64,000 nt of DNA from NCBI RefSeq assembly GCF_020497125.1, contig NC_059075.1, positions 27,316,003 through 27,380,002 on the forward strand, written 5' to 3'. This stretch comes from Mauremys mutica (Eukaryota; Chordata; Testudines; Geoemydidae). Positions 34,043 through 43,842 of this stretch are shown in pieces. A model generated the notes under the pieces. The model ran no database searches. It saw only the letters and a list, made by a program, of their open reading frames with translations, and had not been told where the DNA came from. The position numbers and the translations under genes were made by a program. The number at the start of each line of letters is the position of its first letter. Position 1 is the first letter of the stretch.

Positions 34043-34889
34043 CAGGGCCGGTGCAACCATTTAGGTGACCGCCGGTGCTAGGATTTGGGGGGCGCCATTT
34101 TCTTCGGCAGTGACCGCAGTGGCCGGATCTTCGTCCGCCCTGGTCACTGCTGGCATTTAGGTGGAGGGAGTTGGGGCAGGAGAGCGCGGGAAGGGCTGCC
34201 TGCAGCAAGTAATGTGGGGGAGCGGTGGCAGCATGCAAGGGAACTCCCTGCCCCAGCTCACCCCTGCCTCGCCTCCTCCCTGAGTACACCATGGCCGTTT
34301 CACTTCTCCCACCTCCCAGGCCTGCGGCGCCAATCAGCTTAGGTGCCACAAGCCTGGGAGGTGGAGAAGTGAAGTAGCGACCGGGGCCGGCTCCAGACCC
34401 CAGCGCGCCAAGTGCGCACGTGGGGCGGCATTTTAACTGGAGGGCGGCAGGCGGGTCCGGCGGACTTTCCGCAGTCATGCCTGCGGGAGGTCCAACGGAG
34501 CCGCGGGATGACCGGACCTCCCGCAGGCATTACTGCGGCGGGTGCGCTGGTCCCGCGGCTCATGTGGACCTCCCGCAGGCATGACTGCGGAAGCTCCACC
34601 GTAGGCGCGGGACCAGCGGCATGTCTGCGGGAGGTCCCGCGGAGGCACGGGACCGGCGCCCGGCAGCGTGAGCGGCGCGGTGCGCCACCCTGCTTGGGGC
34701 GGCGGAATTCGTAGAGCCGCCCCTGGTAGCGACGGCATGCTCGGGGTGCTCGTGCTTGTGCGTGTAGCAGGGGTGAGCTGGGGTGAGGGGTGCCTCAGGG
34801 TGGAGGGTGGGGAGCTGCCGCAGGGGGGGGCGCCTCAGGGCAGAAGGAGGGAGCTGCGGTGGTGGGGGTAACATCCTTGCACCGGCCCT
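34043..34889. mobile_element. hAT-type element inserted in CR1
   Basis: It starts cagggccggtgcaa and ends ttgcaccggccctg, a perfect 14-bp terminal inverted repeat. TSDs are cactgtcg (34035-34042) and cactgttg (34890-34897), one mismatch. Removing the element and one TSD restores the continuous CR1 3' UTR phrase 'ggccactgt-tggtagacag'. A second element is nested at 34382-34725, so the original length was about 495 bp. No transposase is encoded; GC-rich open frames here are not genes. Confidence 0.92.
34382..34725. mobile_element. hAT-type GC-rich element nested in the first hAT
   Basis: This 344-bp element starts cggggccggctcc and ends gtagagccgcccctg, and is flanked by a perfect 8-bp TSD gtagcgac at 34374-34381 and 34726-34733. 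The core consists of direct and inverted copies of gtcatgcctgcgggaggtcc / ggacctcccgcaggcatgac. The family is the same as 49479-49887, which shares the core and the right end tgcttggggcggc. Confidence 0.92.
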
Positions 34890-34965
34890 GCACTGTTGGT
34901 AGACAGGCTACTGGGCTAGATGGACCTTTGGTCTAACCCGGTACGGCCGTTCTTATGTTCTTATG

Positions 34966-35040
34966 GGCGGCAGGTGGGAAGCAGGGGCAATGGGCCAGGG
35001 TTCAGAGCAGCTACCTCCAGCAAGAAAACTGCAAACTGCT
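34966..35040. other. Short unclassified spacer
   Basis: Unassigned sequence between the CR1 end and the SINE. Confidence 0.4.
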
Positions 35041-35205
35041 GGGAGGGATATCTCAGTGGTTTGAGTATTGGTCTGCTAAACTAAGGGTTGTAAATTCAAT
35101 CTTTGAGGGGGCCACTTAGGGATCTGGGGCAAAATCAGTACTTGGTCCTGCTAGGGGGCTGGACTCAATGACTTTTCAAAGTCCCTTCCAGTTCTATGAG
35201 ATAGG

Positions 35206-35206
<1 letters not shown>
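35041..35206 (+). mobile_element. tRNA-derived SINE (with CR1-like tail)
   Basis: The head gggagggatatctcagtggt, with 'tttgagtattggtctgcta' and 'agggttgtaaattcaatct', has tRNA-like box A and box B spacing. The body 'gggccacttagggatctggg' and end 'caaagtcccttccagttcta' resemble the tail of classical CR1 sequences, suggesting CR1-assisted mobilisation. A related copy lies at 62251-62428 on minus. It ends in a CT microsatellite. Confidence 0.82.

Positions 35207-35241
<35 letters not shown>
35207..35241 (+). repeat. (CT)n microsatellite
   Basis: About 17 uninterrupted ct units directly after the SINE. Confidence 0.95.
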
Positions 35242-35244
<3 letters not shown>

Positions 35245-37080
35245 TATCCTGGAGTCAGTTGCCCTCCTACCTGCAGTAGCTCCCCTTACTCCCCATGCAG
35301 AGTGCCCACCCGACTTCCTCTGTAGAATAAATATAAAATTAGAGAATTAAAATTAGCGTAAATTTGGTTAAAGAGCTAGGGGTTGTAAAGAAAGGCCCTA
35401 ACTAGCAAGTAAAAGAGAGGTTTTGAAAGCAATGAGTTATAGGGCCAAAGGAATTAAGTATGAGGGAAGTATGATCAAAGAATAACAAAGGGAATAAAGG
35501 GAAGTTTCTAAAAAGAAGGCCTCTGACTGATGGGCATGACTGCAGATGGTTTTAAGTACAATCTGTCTTAAAGAGACAACCATGGATCTTCCCACCACAC
35601 TTACCAGTGTTAGCTCAAAAATTAAGGCCTGTGTGAACCCAGGTGCAAAGGAAAAATCTGTGGCTCAGCAAGAAGGGGAGAGAGGAAAGGCGGTTGTAAA
35701 TCTTATCTGGATTAAGACTGGAAATAAGGGCAAACTGTCTCCAGTTGGTTTTTAGCTGATGTCAGTAATTGGCAATGACATCGCTTGTTTGTGAAAGGGT
35801 ATAAAAAAGTAGGCTCTTAAAAGATTCATTGCTAATACCTGCCTGATGAGGTTGGAGGCAGTCAATATGGGTCTAAGCACCCCTGTGGTTAGCCCATTTG
35901 TAAGTATCTCTTGATTGAATGCTTATAAATGTTTTGTTACTGTCTGGATGTAATACACTGCTTCTTATTTAGGCTTTTTAGACATGTTTAGAGCAATTGT
36001 ATACATACCATTTGGCCTTTGGATTTAATAAAGGAATTTATGGTTAAATTACTGTCATGATACTGTCCTGCATAAATAATAATGATTCCAACCTCACCTC
36101 CAATCCCTCCACTCCACATACCAAGTGAGAGTCTGCCACCATGCCACTCTGCATCTTCCCTTAAGTCATAGCCTGGACTAACCGATCATGAAATGGGCTG
36201 CTGACCACACTATGGGCCTGAACCCAAGAAACTCTCAAGCTGAACACCCTTGAACTGTGGGGAAGATATTAGATTAAGATCTGCAATTGATGAGTAGCCA
36301 CTCTCTCTCCAGTGAGTCAAATGTTGGCCCAGAACACCCTTGGACTTCTCTGCAATATCATTCGTCATTTTGGTCCTTGTTTTGGCAAAAGCATTTAGTT
36401 ATTTCTAAACACTGGAAATTTCTCCATTTCTCAATGTCTGAAATTATCATTTTATGCAGCTCAAGACCAAGTGACTAAGATTGCTGTAGAGAGAATGAGA
36501 GCACTTTCCAAACATTCAGTATCTATACACGAAATCCACCCACAGTTAAGTGCAAATTCAGAGTGTGGGTTGCCAGACAATATTTAATCAGGAAACACTG
36601 TAATTATCCATGAAGGAGAAAAAGTCCTATACAAAAAACAAGTGCAGTTTCAATGTTCTCTCTTGGCAAGGAAAGGAAGGAGATTTACCCAAGATGCTTC
36701 TTGCCTCTCTTTGTGCGAGCCCCAAATTACTTTCCTTCTGTTTCAATCTTTAGTGGTCTTGTGCGTTTTTTAAAACTTGTCATTGGCTCATTAGTAACAT
36801 ACCTGGACCTTCCATACAAGTATTAACAAATCCTATTCATATCCTCTGTTACCTTTTAAAGCCCCATCTGTGTTTGCTTAGCCTCTTGCCATTATTCATG
36901 TATTAATTTTGTTCAGACTCCCAAAATGATAACCCTATGTTATAAAATTGATTTGATCCCAATATAAGGCTGCCTGCCATTTTTCCCATTTTTCCTATTT
37001 CTCTATGCCACTAATATTGGGAAGATCTGTCCTTTTCTAAAAATGAGCTATCACACAGCAGGCTGCTAGTAGTAACTGTG
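35242..37080. other. Unclassified 1.8-kb stretch
   Basis: No gene or named repeat is supported on either strand. Confidence 0.35.
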
Positions 37081-37154
37081 TCCCAGATCCTCAAAGGTAT
37101 TTAGACACCTACCTCCCATTTAGGTGCCTGAATATCTTTGAGGATCTGGGCCTG
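37081..37154. repeat. 74-bp palindromic MITE-like repeat
   Basis: The left arm cccagatcctcaaaggtatt plus 'tagacaccta' pairs with the right arm 'taggtgcctgaatatctttg' plus 'aggatctggg', almost back to back. It is a clean imperfect hairpin and the best-preserved member of the loose family at 10285, 11030 and 48415. Confidence 0.8.
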
Positions 37155-37611
37155 TGTTATCATTGGGTCCTTCCCTGAGTCAATAACTTCTTGGACTGCA
37201 ATTTAATAGAGCCACTATGGGTAGCCTAGCTTTATTATTTTGAAAATTCTATTAATTTTCCTCCAGAATACTATTATCTTTGGGCATTCCCATGCATGTT
37301 GTAAAAGAGAAGAAACTTTTCCTGTAAGCTATCTAGGAGTTCTGGAGACAGAAACCTCCAAAATGTTTCTTTAAAGAGCTGCTAATAGGGGAAAACGCTG
37401 AAACACATTGAACCAGTGATTTTGGCCCATTCTCTTTAGGGACAGATCTGCTCCAGGATAATATTTTCTGTTATCTCATCCTCTGTTATTTATTTATTTC
37501 TTAGTACTAGGGACTGTAGAATGATTGTTTTGTGAATAGCTCATCTGCTTTTGCTGCTTGTTCCTCACAGGCAGCCACTGTCTTGCATGAGTGACACTGC
37601 TCCAAGTGTCA
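37155..37611. other. Unclassified non-coding stretch
   Basis: No gene or named repeat is seen. Confidence 0.3.
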
Positions 37612-37765
37612 GTGGACATCAGGTAGCAGAGGGGTAGCCGTGTTAGTCTGGATCTGTAAAAGCAGCAAAGAGTCCTGTGGCACCTTATAAACTAACAGAC
37701 ATATTGGAGCATGAGCTTTCATGGGTGAATACCCACTTCGTCGGATGCATGCATGTGGACATCAG
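37612..37765 (+). mobile_element. Cry-type SINE with 11-bp TSD
   Basis: The SINE body is 37623-37754: ggggtagccgtgttagtctg (box A region), cctgtggcaccttataaact, 'gagcatgagctttcatggg' and 'cacttcgtcggatgcat'. It is flanked by gtggacatcag at 37612-37622 and again at 37755-37765. Same family as 927-1051, opposite strand. Confidence 0.9.
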
Positions 37766-38023
37766 TATAATGCCACAAATAGAAAATGCTGACTACAGCA
37801 GGTGTGAAATGAGCAGCCAGAGCAGAAACAGTTGACCCCTGCAACAAATGGCTTGGTTCTATTAAAATGTTCTGCTAAACAAATTACCGGTGATGAAGCA
37901 GAAAAATCAAAAATGTACCACAGAAACAGAAGGTCAAACATAGAAACTAGCAGGCAGGATTGATTTTAAAAGGGGATTTGCTGAAGTTGTACAAGAGGAA
38001 TTAACACGACTTGAAAACTCAGG
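37766..38023. other. Unclassified non-coding stretch
   Basis: No supported feature. Confidence 0.3.
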
Positions 38024-38326
38024 CTTTGTCTACACTACGAGCTCGGGGTGTGATTCCCAGCTTGAAAGACATACTCATGCTAGCTCTCTTTGAACCAATG
38101 TGCTAAAAATAGTAGTGTAGCCTCAGTGGCATGGACTCACCTCCCCAAGTACAAACCCGCCTGGATCCTGGGGCCATATGCTCGGGGTGTCTAGCCTGTG
38201 CCACCATTCACCATTGCCCATGCTACTACAGCTACGCTATTTTTAGTGCACTACCTTTATGAGAGCTAGTGCATGTAGATTTACTTGAGCTGGGAATCAC
38301 ACCCCTAGCTCCAAGTGTAGACAAAG
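38024..38326. mobile_element. 303-bp MITE with about 40-bp terminal inverted repeats
   Basis: The left end ctttgtctacactacgagct, continuing 'cggggtgtgattcccagctt', is mirrored by the right end gctgggaatcacacccctag, continuing 'ctccaagtgtagacaaag'. A second inner pair, gctaaaaatagtagtgtagc and ctacagctacgctatttt, extends the fold. The 'gtctacact' terminus is shared with the Harbinger-type elements. No coding sequence; TSD is not clear. Confidence 0.8.
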
Positions 38327-38394
38327 ATTCAGAGTTCAGAAGGAGTAATGATGAACACTAGCCAGTAATATTTTGAACTTGTATGGAACCTGTC

Positions 38395-38515
38395 ATCTTC
38401 TTTGCCAGGATCTCAGAGTGCTTTGCAGACATTTTTGTAGTTAACCTCGCTACATTCCTGTGAAGTAGATAAGGGACATTATCCCCATTTCCCTGTGGAG
38501 GCATAGGGCCAGCTT
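38395..38515 (+). repeat. Ancient MIR/L2-type tail
   Basis: The phrase 'ccaggatctcagagtgctttgc' followed by 'cattcctgtgaagtagataa' and 'attatccccatttccctgtg' is the conserved tail seen in many MIR- and L2-type repeats. Related pieces are at 47437-47600, 50330-50410 and 57780-57830. Confidence 0.55.
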
Positions 38516-38799
38516 TTGGCTATCCCACATAATACAAGGAGGAGAGCGGCTTTTGCAGGGCTGCTACTTCCCACCCCTATGCAAGTGGGCAGACCCTTGG
38601 ATCCCCTCACCCTCACAATGCACTGGCTGGATGACACATTAGAGGAAATATGCTTCAAGATGTATAGACTGGTCACAGGGAACTTCACCCTCAGAGCAAG
38701 AGAGAAGCCTTGTGGTAGATTGTAACTCTTGGGGCAAAGCTGTAAGGGAGCCCATAGTTACATGCAGCCAAAGTCTTACAGTTATAGGGGATGTGATAG

Positions 38800-38905
38800 G
38801 TGTGACGTTCCCCTGGTGTTATCTGGACTGGTGATCTGCAAAGCCACTCCAACCTTTGACTCTGGGAGCCAGCCTTACCCTGCTCTGCTGTGAGAACCCC
38901 CATTT
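38800..38905 (+). repeat. Possible LTR-derived fragment
   Basis: It begins tgtgacgttcccctggtgtt and continues 'ctggactggtgatctgcaa'. I have an impression of an LTR start from turtle sequences, but there is no second copy in the window to confirm it. Confidence 0.25.
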
Positions 38906-39551
38906 CTGGGCTTTTTAGTAGTAAAGTTAAGGTTTTTTTGAAGGGCGTTTGCCTTCTAGCCTTTGGTTTCCAAGTGGGTTTGACCTCTCAATGTTTCTGT
39001 TTGTCCAAAATTGGCTGGAAAAAGAAAGAAGGTGACATTTTCAGTCATGTGTGTAAAATTCTTGATTTTCACCGAACTTTCGGGAAAAAATATCTATCCA
39101 TATATGAAATGCAAATCAAATGTGAAATGTCAGGCGAATAGTTTTGGGAGGTTGGAGAGGAGCTGAGAATCAGGCTCATAACAAGAAGAAAGCTTCAACC
39201 TGAATTATAGATGGATTAGCACCCCACTGTAATAATGAGGCAAGATTCTGTGTAATTCTCGAATTGTTTTGGTTTTGGTTTTGTTTTGAGAGAGAAAGAG
39301 AGAGAGCATGAAATACAGGGAGACAGAAAATCTTATACGTGACTTGGGAAGAGCCTAAGGATATCTGGTTCATAACAGATATGTTGGCAATAGGTCAAAT
39401 AGTATATTAGATGTCAGTAACTGCATGATATTAGACAGTTTTTCAGATACTGCCTCTTCTGTATTTCTGGCCCACAAGACCAAAAGATGTGTGTCACTCT
39501 GCATTAAAGATCTACAAAACTCTCGTTATTAAACATTGTAACAGCTATTTG
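38906..39551. other. Unclassified non-coding stretch
   Basis: Contains a short (GA)n run near 39288-39306. No gene. Confidence 0.3.
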
Positions 39552-39559
39552 GTCTATGA

Positions 39560-39868
39560 CAGGGGTAGGCAACCTATGGCACACATGCCACCTTCGGCAC
39601 GTGAGCTGATTTTCAGTGGCACTCACACTGCTGGGTCCTAATCACCAGTCTGGGGGGCTCTGCATTTTAATTTAATTTGAAATGAAGCTTCTTAACATTT
39701 TTAAAACCTTATTTACTTTACATATAACAATAGTTTAGTTATATATTATAGACTTATAGAAAGAGACCTTCTAAAAAGGTTAAAATGTATGACTGGCACA
39801 TGAAACCTTAAATCAGAGTGAATAAATGAAGACTTGGCACACCACTTCTGAAAGGTTGCCGACCCCTG
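39560..39868 (+). mobile_element. Short non-autonomous hAT-type element, copy 2
   Basis: 309 bp, from caggggtaggcaacctatgg to aggttgccgacccctg. TSDs are gtctatga (39552-39559) and ggctatga (39869-39876), one mismatch. It is homologous end to end with 53142-53450 and, inverted, with 493-804. No coding capacity. Confidence 0.9.
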
Positions 39869-39876
39869 GGCTATGA

Positions 39877-42056
39877 CTTACCCTCAAGTCCCTTAGCCTT
39901 TTTAGTCTCATGTTAGACAATGGCAGTGTCTTCACGTTACCACATTTGCTACAAAAAAGAAGTGACAGGAGTTGCTGCTTTTAAAGCATTATTTAATATG
40001 GGCCATCACACTGTGAGTGGGTGATAACTAAGGAACTGGAAATAAGCACTTTTCAGCCTCTAATAGGGAAAAAACTTGAGCACTCTGGTAAAAACTAAAC
40101 AAATGCTGATCAAATTTAATGAAGATGTTTTCAGTTTTGCTCAAGAGAATACAGACAACTGTCCCCACACAACAAAAAGTTTGAGGCAGAAGAGTCTCAT
40201 TACTGAACTGTGAATGTTGAAAAGGGGAAAGTTTTGGGTGGCATATGCAGTGGGCTGCTATTTTAGCACCTCTGTCAAAGCTTAAAACATCCTAGGCAAA
40301 TCAACTTGGGTAAACAAATTCTCTACACATTCATTAATTAAAACTACTAATTATCTGCTTGAGGAAACTCCAGTAGCTGCAAAAAGCCTTGTGTGAGAAG
40401 GCAGGGCATATGTTGTGCTTCCTTCCACTCACTGGAAGCTAGTAGCCAGATGGATGAAGCCTCAGAGGTTCACGCTATAGAAACATGCTGAAATCCAGAT
40501 GCTTATCTGGCAGAAACCTTCTATAAGCTAGATAGCTAGAGAGAGGCCAGGGCTGTGAAGCTGGATTCTGAATTTGAACTTTCCCCAAATTCCATGGGGT
40601 TCATATGCATGGTGTTAGTTTGGGCCCCAGCTCTAATCTAAACCTCCTGAGTATGCAAATTTGAGCTGGAGATCTCACAAGAGTAGCTTTTCACCTGGCA
40701 ATTTTTCATTTCCTATTCTGGGTTCCACACAGAAGCAGGAAATGCAATAGAAAAAGTGACAAGAATTTAAAATAGAAGATACAGCTGACATTGGTTAGAT
40801 TGGAGACCCCCTCTGACTAGAGACCACCAAGACTGACAACCTATGTAATGCCACCTACCTTTAACCTGGCCGTTCAATCCCTACCTCCCATGTGTCTGTT
40901 TATTCACCTGTTGCATATTGTCTAAATCCTAGCTTGTAAGATTTCTAGAGATAGAGACTGTCTATATGACGTTTGCTTGAACATTGCCTAGTACAATGGG
41001 CTCTAATTCCTGTTTGGGGTACTAAGCACTACCATAATAATAGTAGCAGTAGCAGAGCATTGTCAGACCTCTAGAATAGTGTGGCTTGATTTAGGCTTCT
41101 GGTTTATGTTGCTGCTTATTTATCTGAACTCAGCTAGCCCATCTCAAATGGGAGTTATGGCAGAAGAGATTATGAAATTTAAATGCTTTCAAGCTGAGTA
41201 AGGAGAAGCTTTCTAATATTTTTATTTCTTAGAATCTGATATTTATTTCTACACAGTTCAATAACAGAAGTCTCCCCTTTACTTCTGTATCTGTGAATCT
41301 CTGCACTAGTAATTCCTCCTCCACTGGAGACAGAAAAAATAATTGTGTCCAATTCTTGTTCAGTTTCTCTATAATATTGACCCATGCTTCTACTTGTGCT
41401 GTTACTATAATTTATTTCTGAGATAAGGCCTACAGAGGGACATCCAGAACACATGATCCCTGCCCACGTCTGGAAAGAATGCCAGTCGGAAGGAGCTACA
41501 CAGAAGAACTTCTAACTAACTTTAATAAACTTTTCAGTTCTCATTTTCACACTTCAGTGCACTTCAATGTTCCATCTGGGACATGACAGCAAAGTGCTAA
41601 AATATTACTAGAAAACTTGTTCTCATGAGATTTGCAGACAGTCAGCAGGGTTAAGAGACTCAAATACCTAGAGAAATTTTTAGACAAAATCTAGACATTA
41701 GGATGTTTGTGTAAACTGTGCTCAAACTCTGAACCATTGGAGTTTGGTTCACCAATAATGAGGGAATGAAAGCCCTGTTGGCTCCCTAGAATTGAGTATC
41801 AATATTTATCAGAACCTACCAAGTTGCTCAAGAAGACTCAGTGCTCTTTTTGTGCCACAGTTATTTTTCTTCCACACAGTTTTTTCATTCTGTTGCTGTA
41901 CTTTAAGGATTTACAAAATGTTGACAATGGTCAGTAGATTAATAATGTTAAAATTAATATTAGAAATAGTATTAAAGATTTTGATCAAAGCCACAGACTA
42001 CAGTGCAACAGGACTGCTGCAGTATCAATTCATTCTTTATGGATCAGTAAGACACA
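39877..42056. other. Unclassified 2.2-kb stretch
   Basis: No gene or named repeat is supported. Confidence 0.35.
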
Positions 42057-42940
42057 GAACGTAAGAACGGCCATACTGGGTCAGCCCAAAGGTCCATGTA
42101 GCCCAGTATCCTGTCTTCCAACAGTGGCCAATGCCAGATAACCCAGAGGGAATGAACAGAACAGGCAATCATCAAGTGATCCATCCAGGCCTCCTGACAG
42201 CAATTCCAGTCCCCAAGACAGAACAGTCAATGGGCCCCCAGCCTGTGCGGACGTGGTCTGCATGACATTTGAGCAGTGCTGCACCTGTGCTGGTTGGTGC
42301 CCAGTAAGCTGCTGCCAGCTGCGCTGCTGGGCACGCTCTTCTGGCATGGTCAGGCCTTGCACATACCCGCCTGGCTGCCTTCACCGCCATTGATACCACT
42401 CTGTGTTGAGAGGGCTACTGTTGTCACCACTCCCTACCTTGCCCAGGCTCAGCTTCTGGGGACAGGAACCAACTCTGAGCATGCCAGGGAGAGTAGTGGC
42501 GGGGGGAAGGAGGAGGGCTCCGGCTTGCTTGGCCACTGTCCCTAGAGAAGCTGAGCCTCAGGGAAGATGCTGCGCTGCACCCGGCAGCATGGCTGGAAGA
42601 GGAGAGGCTCTGGCTCCTCCTCTTCTCTTCCAGCTCTGACCCTACTCCTTCCTCTCCCCAGCCGGGGTTGGCTGCTGGGTCGAGTGCCCCGAGCAGGCAT
42701 CTGGGGAGGGTGGGTGGCTGACCCTTCCCGCCCACCTCCAGCATCGCCTCTGAGGCCTGCCCAGGTGATTGCCCCCTTTGCTGCCACCCCTGTCGGTGGG
42801 TGTGGATCCATCCCATGTGGCTCATTCCCAGTTTCTGGCAAACAAAGGCTAGGGATATCATCCCTGCCCATCCTGGCTAATAGCCATTGATGGACCTATT
42901 TTCCATGAATTTATCTAGTTCTTTTTTTAAACCTGTTATA
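42057..42940 (-). mobile_element. CR1 3' end, antisense, split by an insert
   Basis: Left part 42057-42186 (gtaagaacggccatactggg through 'caggcaatcatcaagtgatcc') and right part 42814-42940 ('ctcattcccagtttctggca' through 'ccatgaatttatctagttct') are consecutive in the antisense CR1 at 26652-26996. A 618-bp unrelated block lies between them. Confidence 0.88.
42187..42804. mobile_element. Unidentified GC-rich insert in CR1, candidate 9-bp TSD
   Basis: The block interrupts CR1 exactly and is bordered by gatccatcc at 42178-42186 and 42805-42813, consistent with a target duplication of 8-9 bp. I see no terminal inverted repeat, no TG...CA ends, no poly(A) and no tRNA-like head. Open frames on both strands reflect high GC content; none shows a domain. 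I cannot name the family. Confidence 0.65.
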
Positions 42941-43369
42941 GTTGTAGTGTGTATTTAGCATGACTAAATAACAAAGAAGTAAATTGTATCATTACATGGG
43001 TTTTGCTTTTACTCCTAAAACAATTTGCAGTGAAAAAGTATTTTTGTTTCAAGGCTCCTTATGTTATTTGGCAGCTCCAGACTAATGGCTCTGAGTTATA
43101 ATAGCTTGCATTTTTACTGAACCTTGAACAGTATTTTAATATTTAAAATCAAGTTAGTTATGCCCTTGTCTTCTAAAGGGCTCCTGTTTTGCTTGCTACA
43201 AATCAGAGATAGCACATACCCGATGGAGACTGTCTGACTCATGTCAAAGCAAAAGATCTTTCCAGCAAGCTGGAAGAAGATACAGAAGAGGGAAGTGACA
43301 TCATCACTTGGCCTCACTCCTCCCACGATTTATAGCTGAAAACACTTTAGGAACAAAGACTGAACTTTG
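42941..43369. other. Unclassified non-coding stretch
   Basis: No gene or named repeat is supported. Confidence 0.3.
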
Positions 43370-43780
43370 GAATGGGGTCCCAGGCAGGACAGGAGAATTC
43401 CAGCCTGTGTATACGAAAGCTGCGACCTGCTTGTACTATCTAATAGGGTGAGACGCTTCTTGATTCAAATCCCATCCAGTTTAAAGAACCTAGATTGTGT
43501 TTTTGTTTTTTCTTATGGTAATCTACTTTGATCTGTTTGCTATTACTTCTAATCACTTAGAATCTATTTTCTGTAGTTAATACATGTGTTTTATATTTTT
43601 TACCTAAAACAGTGTGTTTGAAAAGGGAAATCGGCTCAGGAGCAGGACTTGGTGCATTGTCCTTTCCACATTGAGGGAGGGGCAGACTGGAAAATAAACT
43701 TACATTGGTCAGGGTTTGGACTGGGGCAAGATGGTTCATCTATGGGGTTCTAGGCTGAAGCCTCTTTATTGAGTGACTGG
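43370..43780 (+). mobile_element. LTR-like fragment, family B, plus orientation
   Basis: The segment around 43570-43625 (gtagttaatacatgtgtttt, 'aaaacagtgtgtttgaaa') matches the minus strand of 27762-28824 near its polyadenylation signal. The rest has the same LTR-like style (ggaggggcagactggaaaat). It appears to be the 3' part of an LTR; the start is not resolved and there is no TSD. Confidence 0.45.
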
Positions 43781-43842
43781 CAAAGGCATTCAAGTAACTG
43801 CTGCTGAGTGTGTCCCTGCCTGTGTAAATGCTTGTGTAGAGT

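Larger units (their letters stand above)
32988..34965 (+). mobile_element. CR1 LINE, young 5'-truncated copy, interrupted by hAT
   Basis: The CR1 sequence occupies 32988-34042 and 34890-34965. It begins ttctcagaatggagaggggt, runs through the end of ORF2 (stop at 33745-33747) and the 3' UTR, and ends 'gtacggccgttcttatgttc'. The 3' UTR is cut at 34042 by an 847-bp hAT element with TSD cactgtcg / cactgttg. Its coding part has one frameshift in about 240 codons, so it is younger than the 1.7-kb copy. Confidence 0.93.

Noticed and set aside
33990..34874. Several 80-160-codon frames on both strands
   Set aside because: They lie inside the nested hAT elements, where high GC content removes stop codons.
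42424..42890. Proline- and glycine-rich frames of 107-145 codons
   Set aside because: They overlap on opposite strands in the GC-rich insert; composition explains them.
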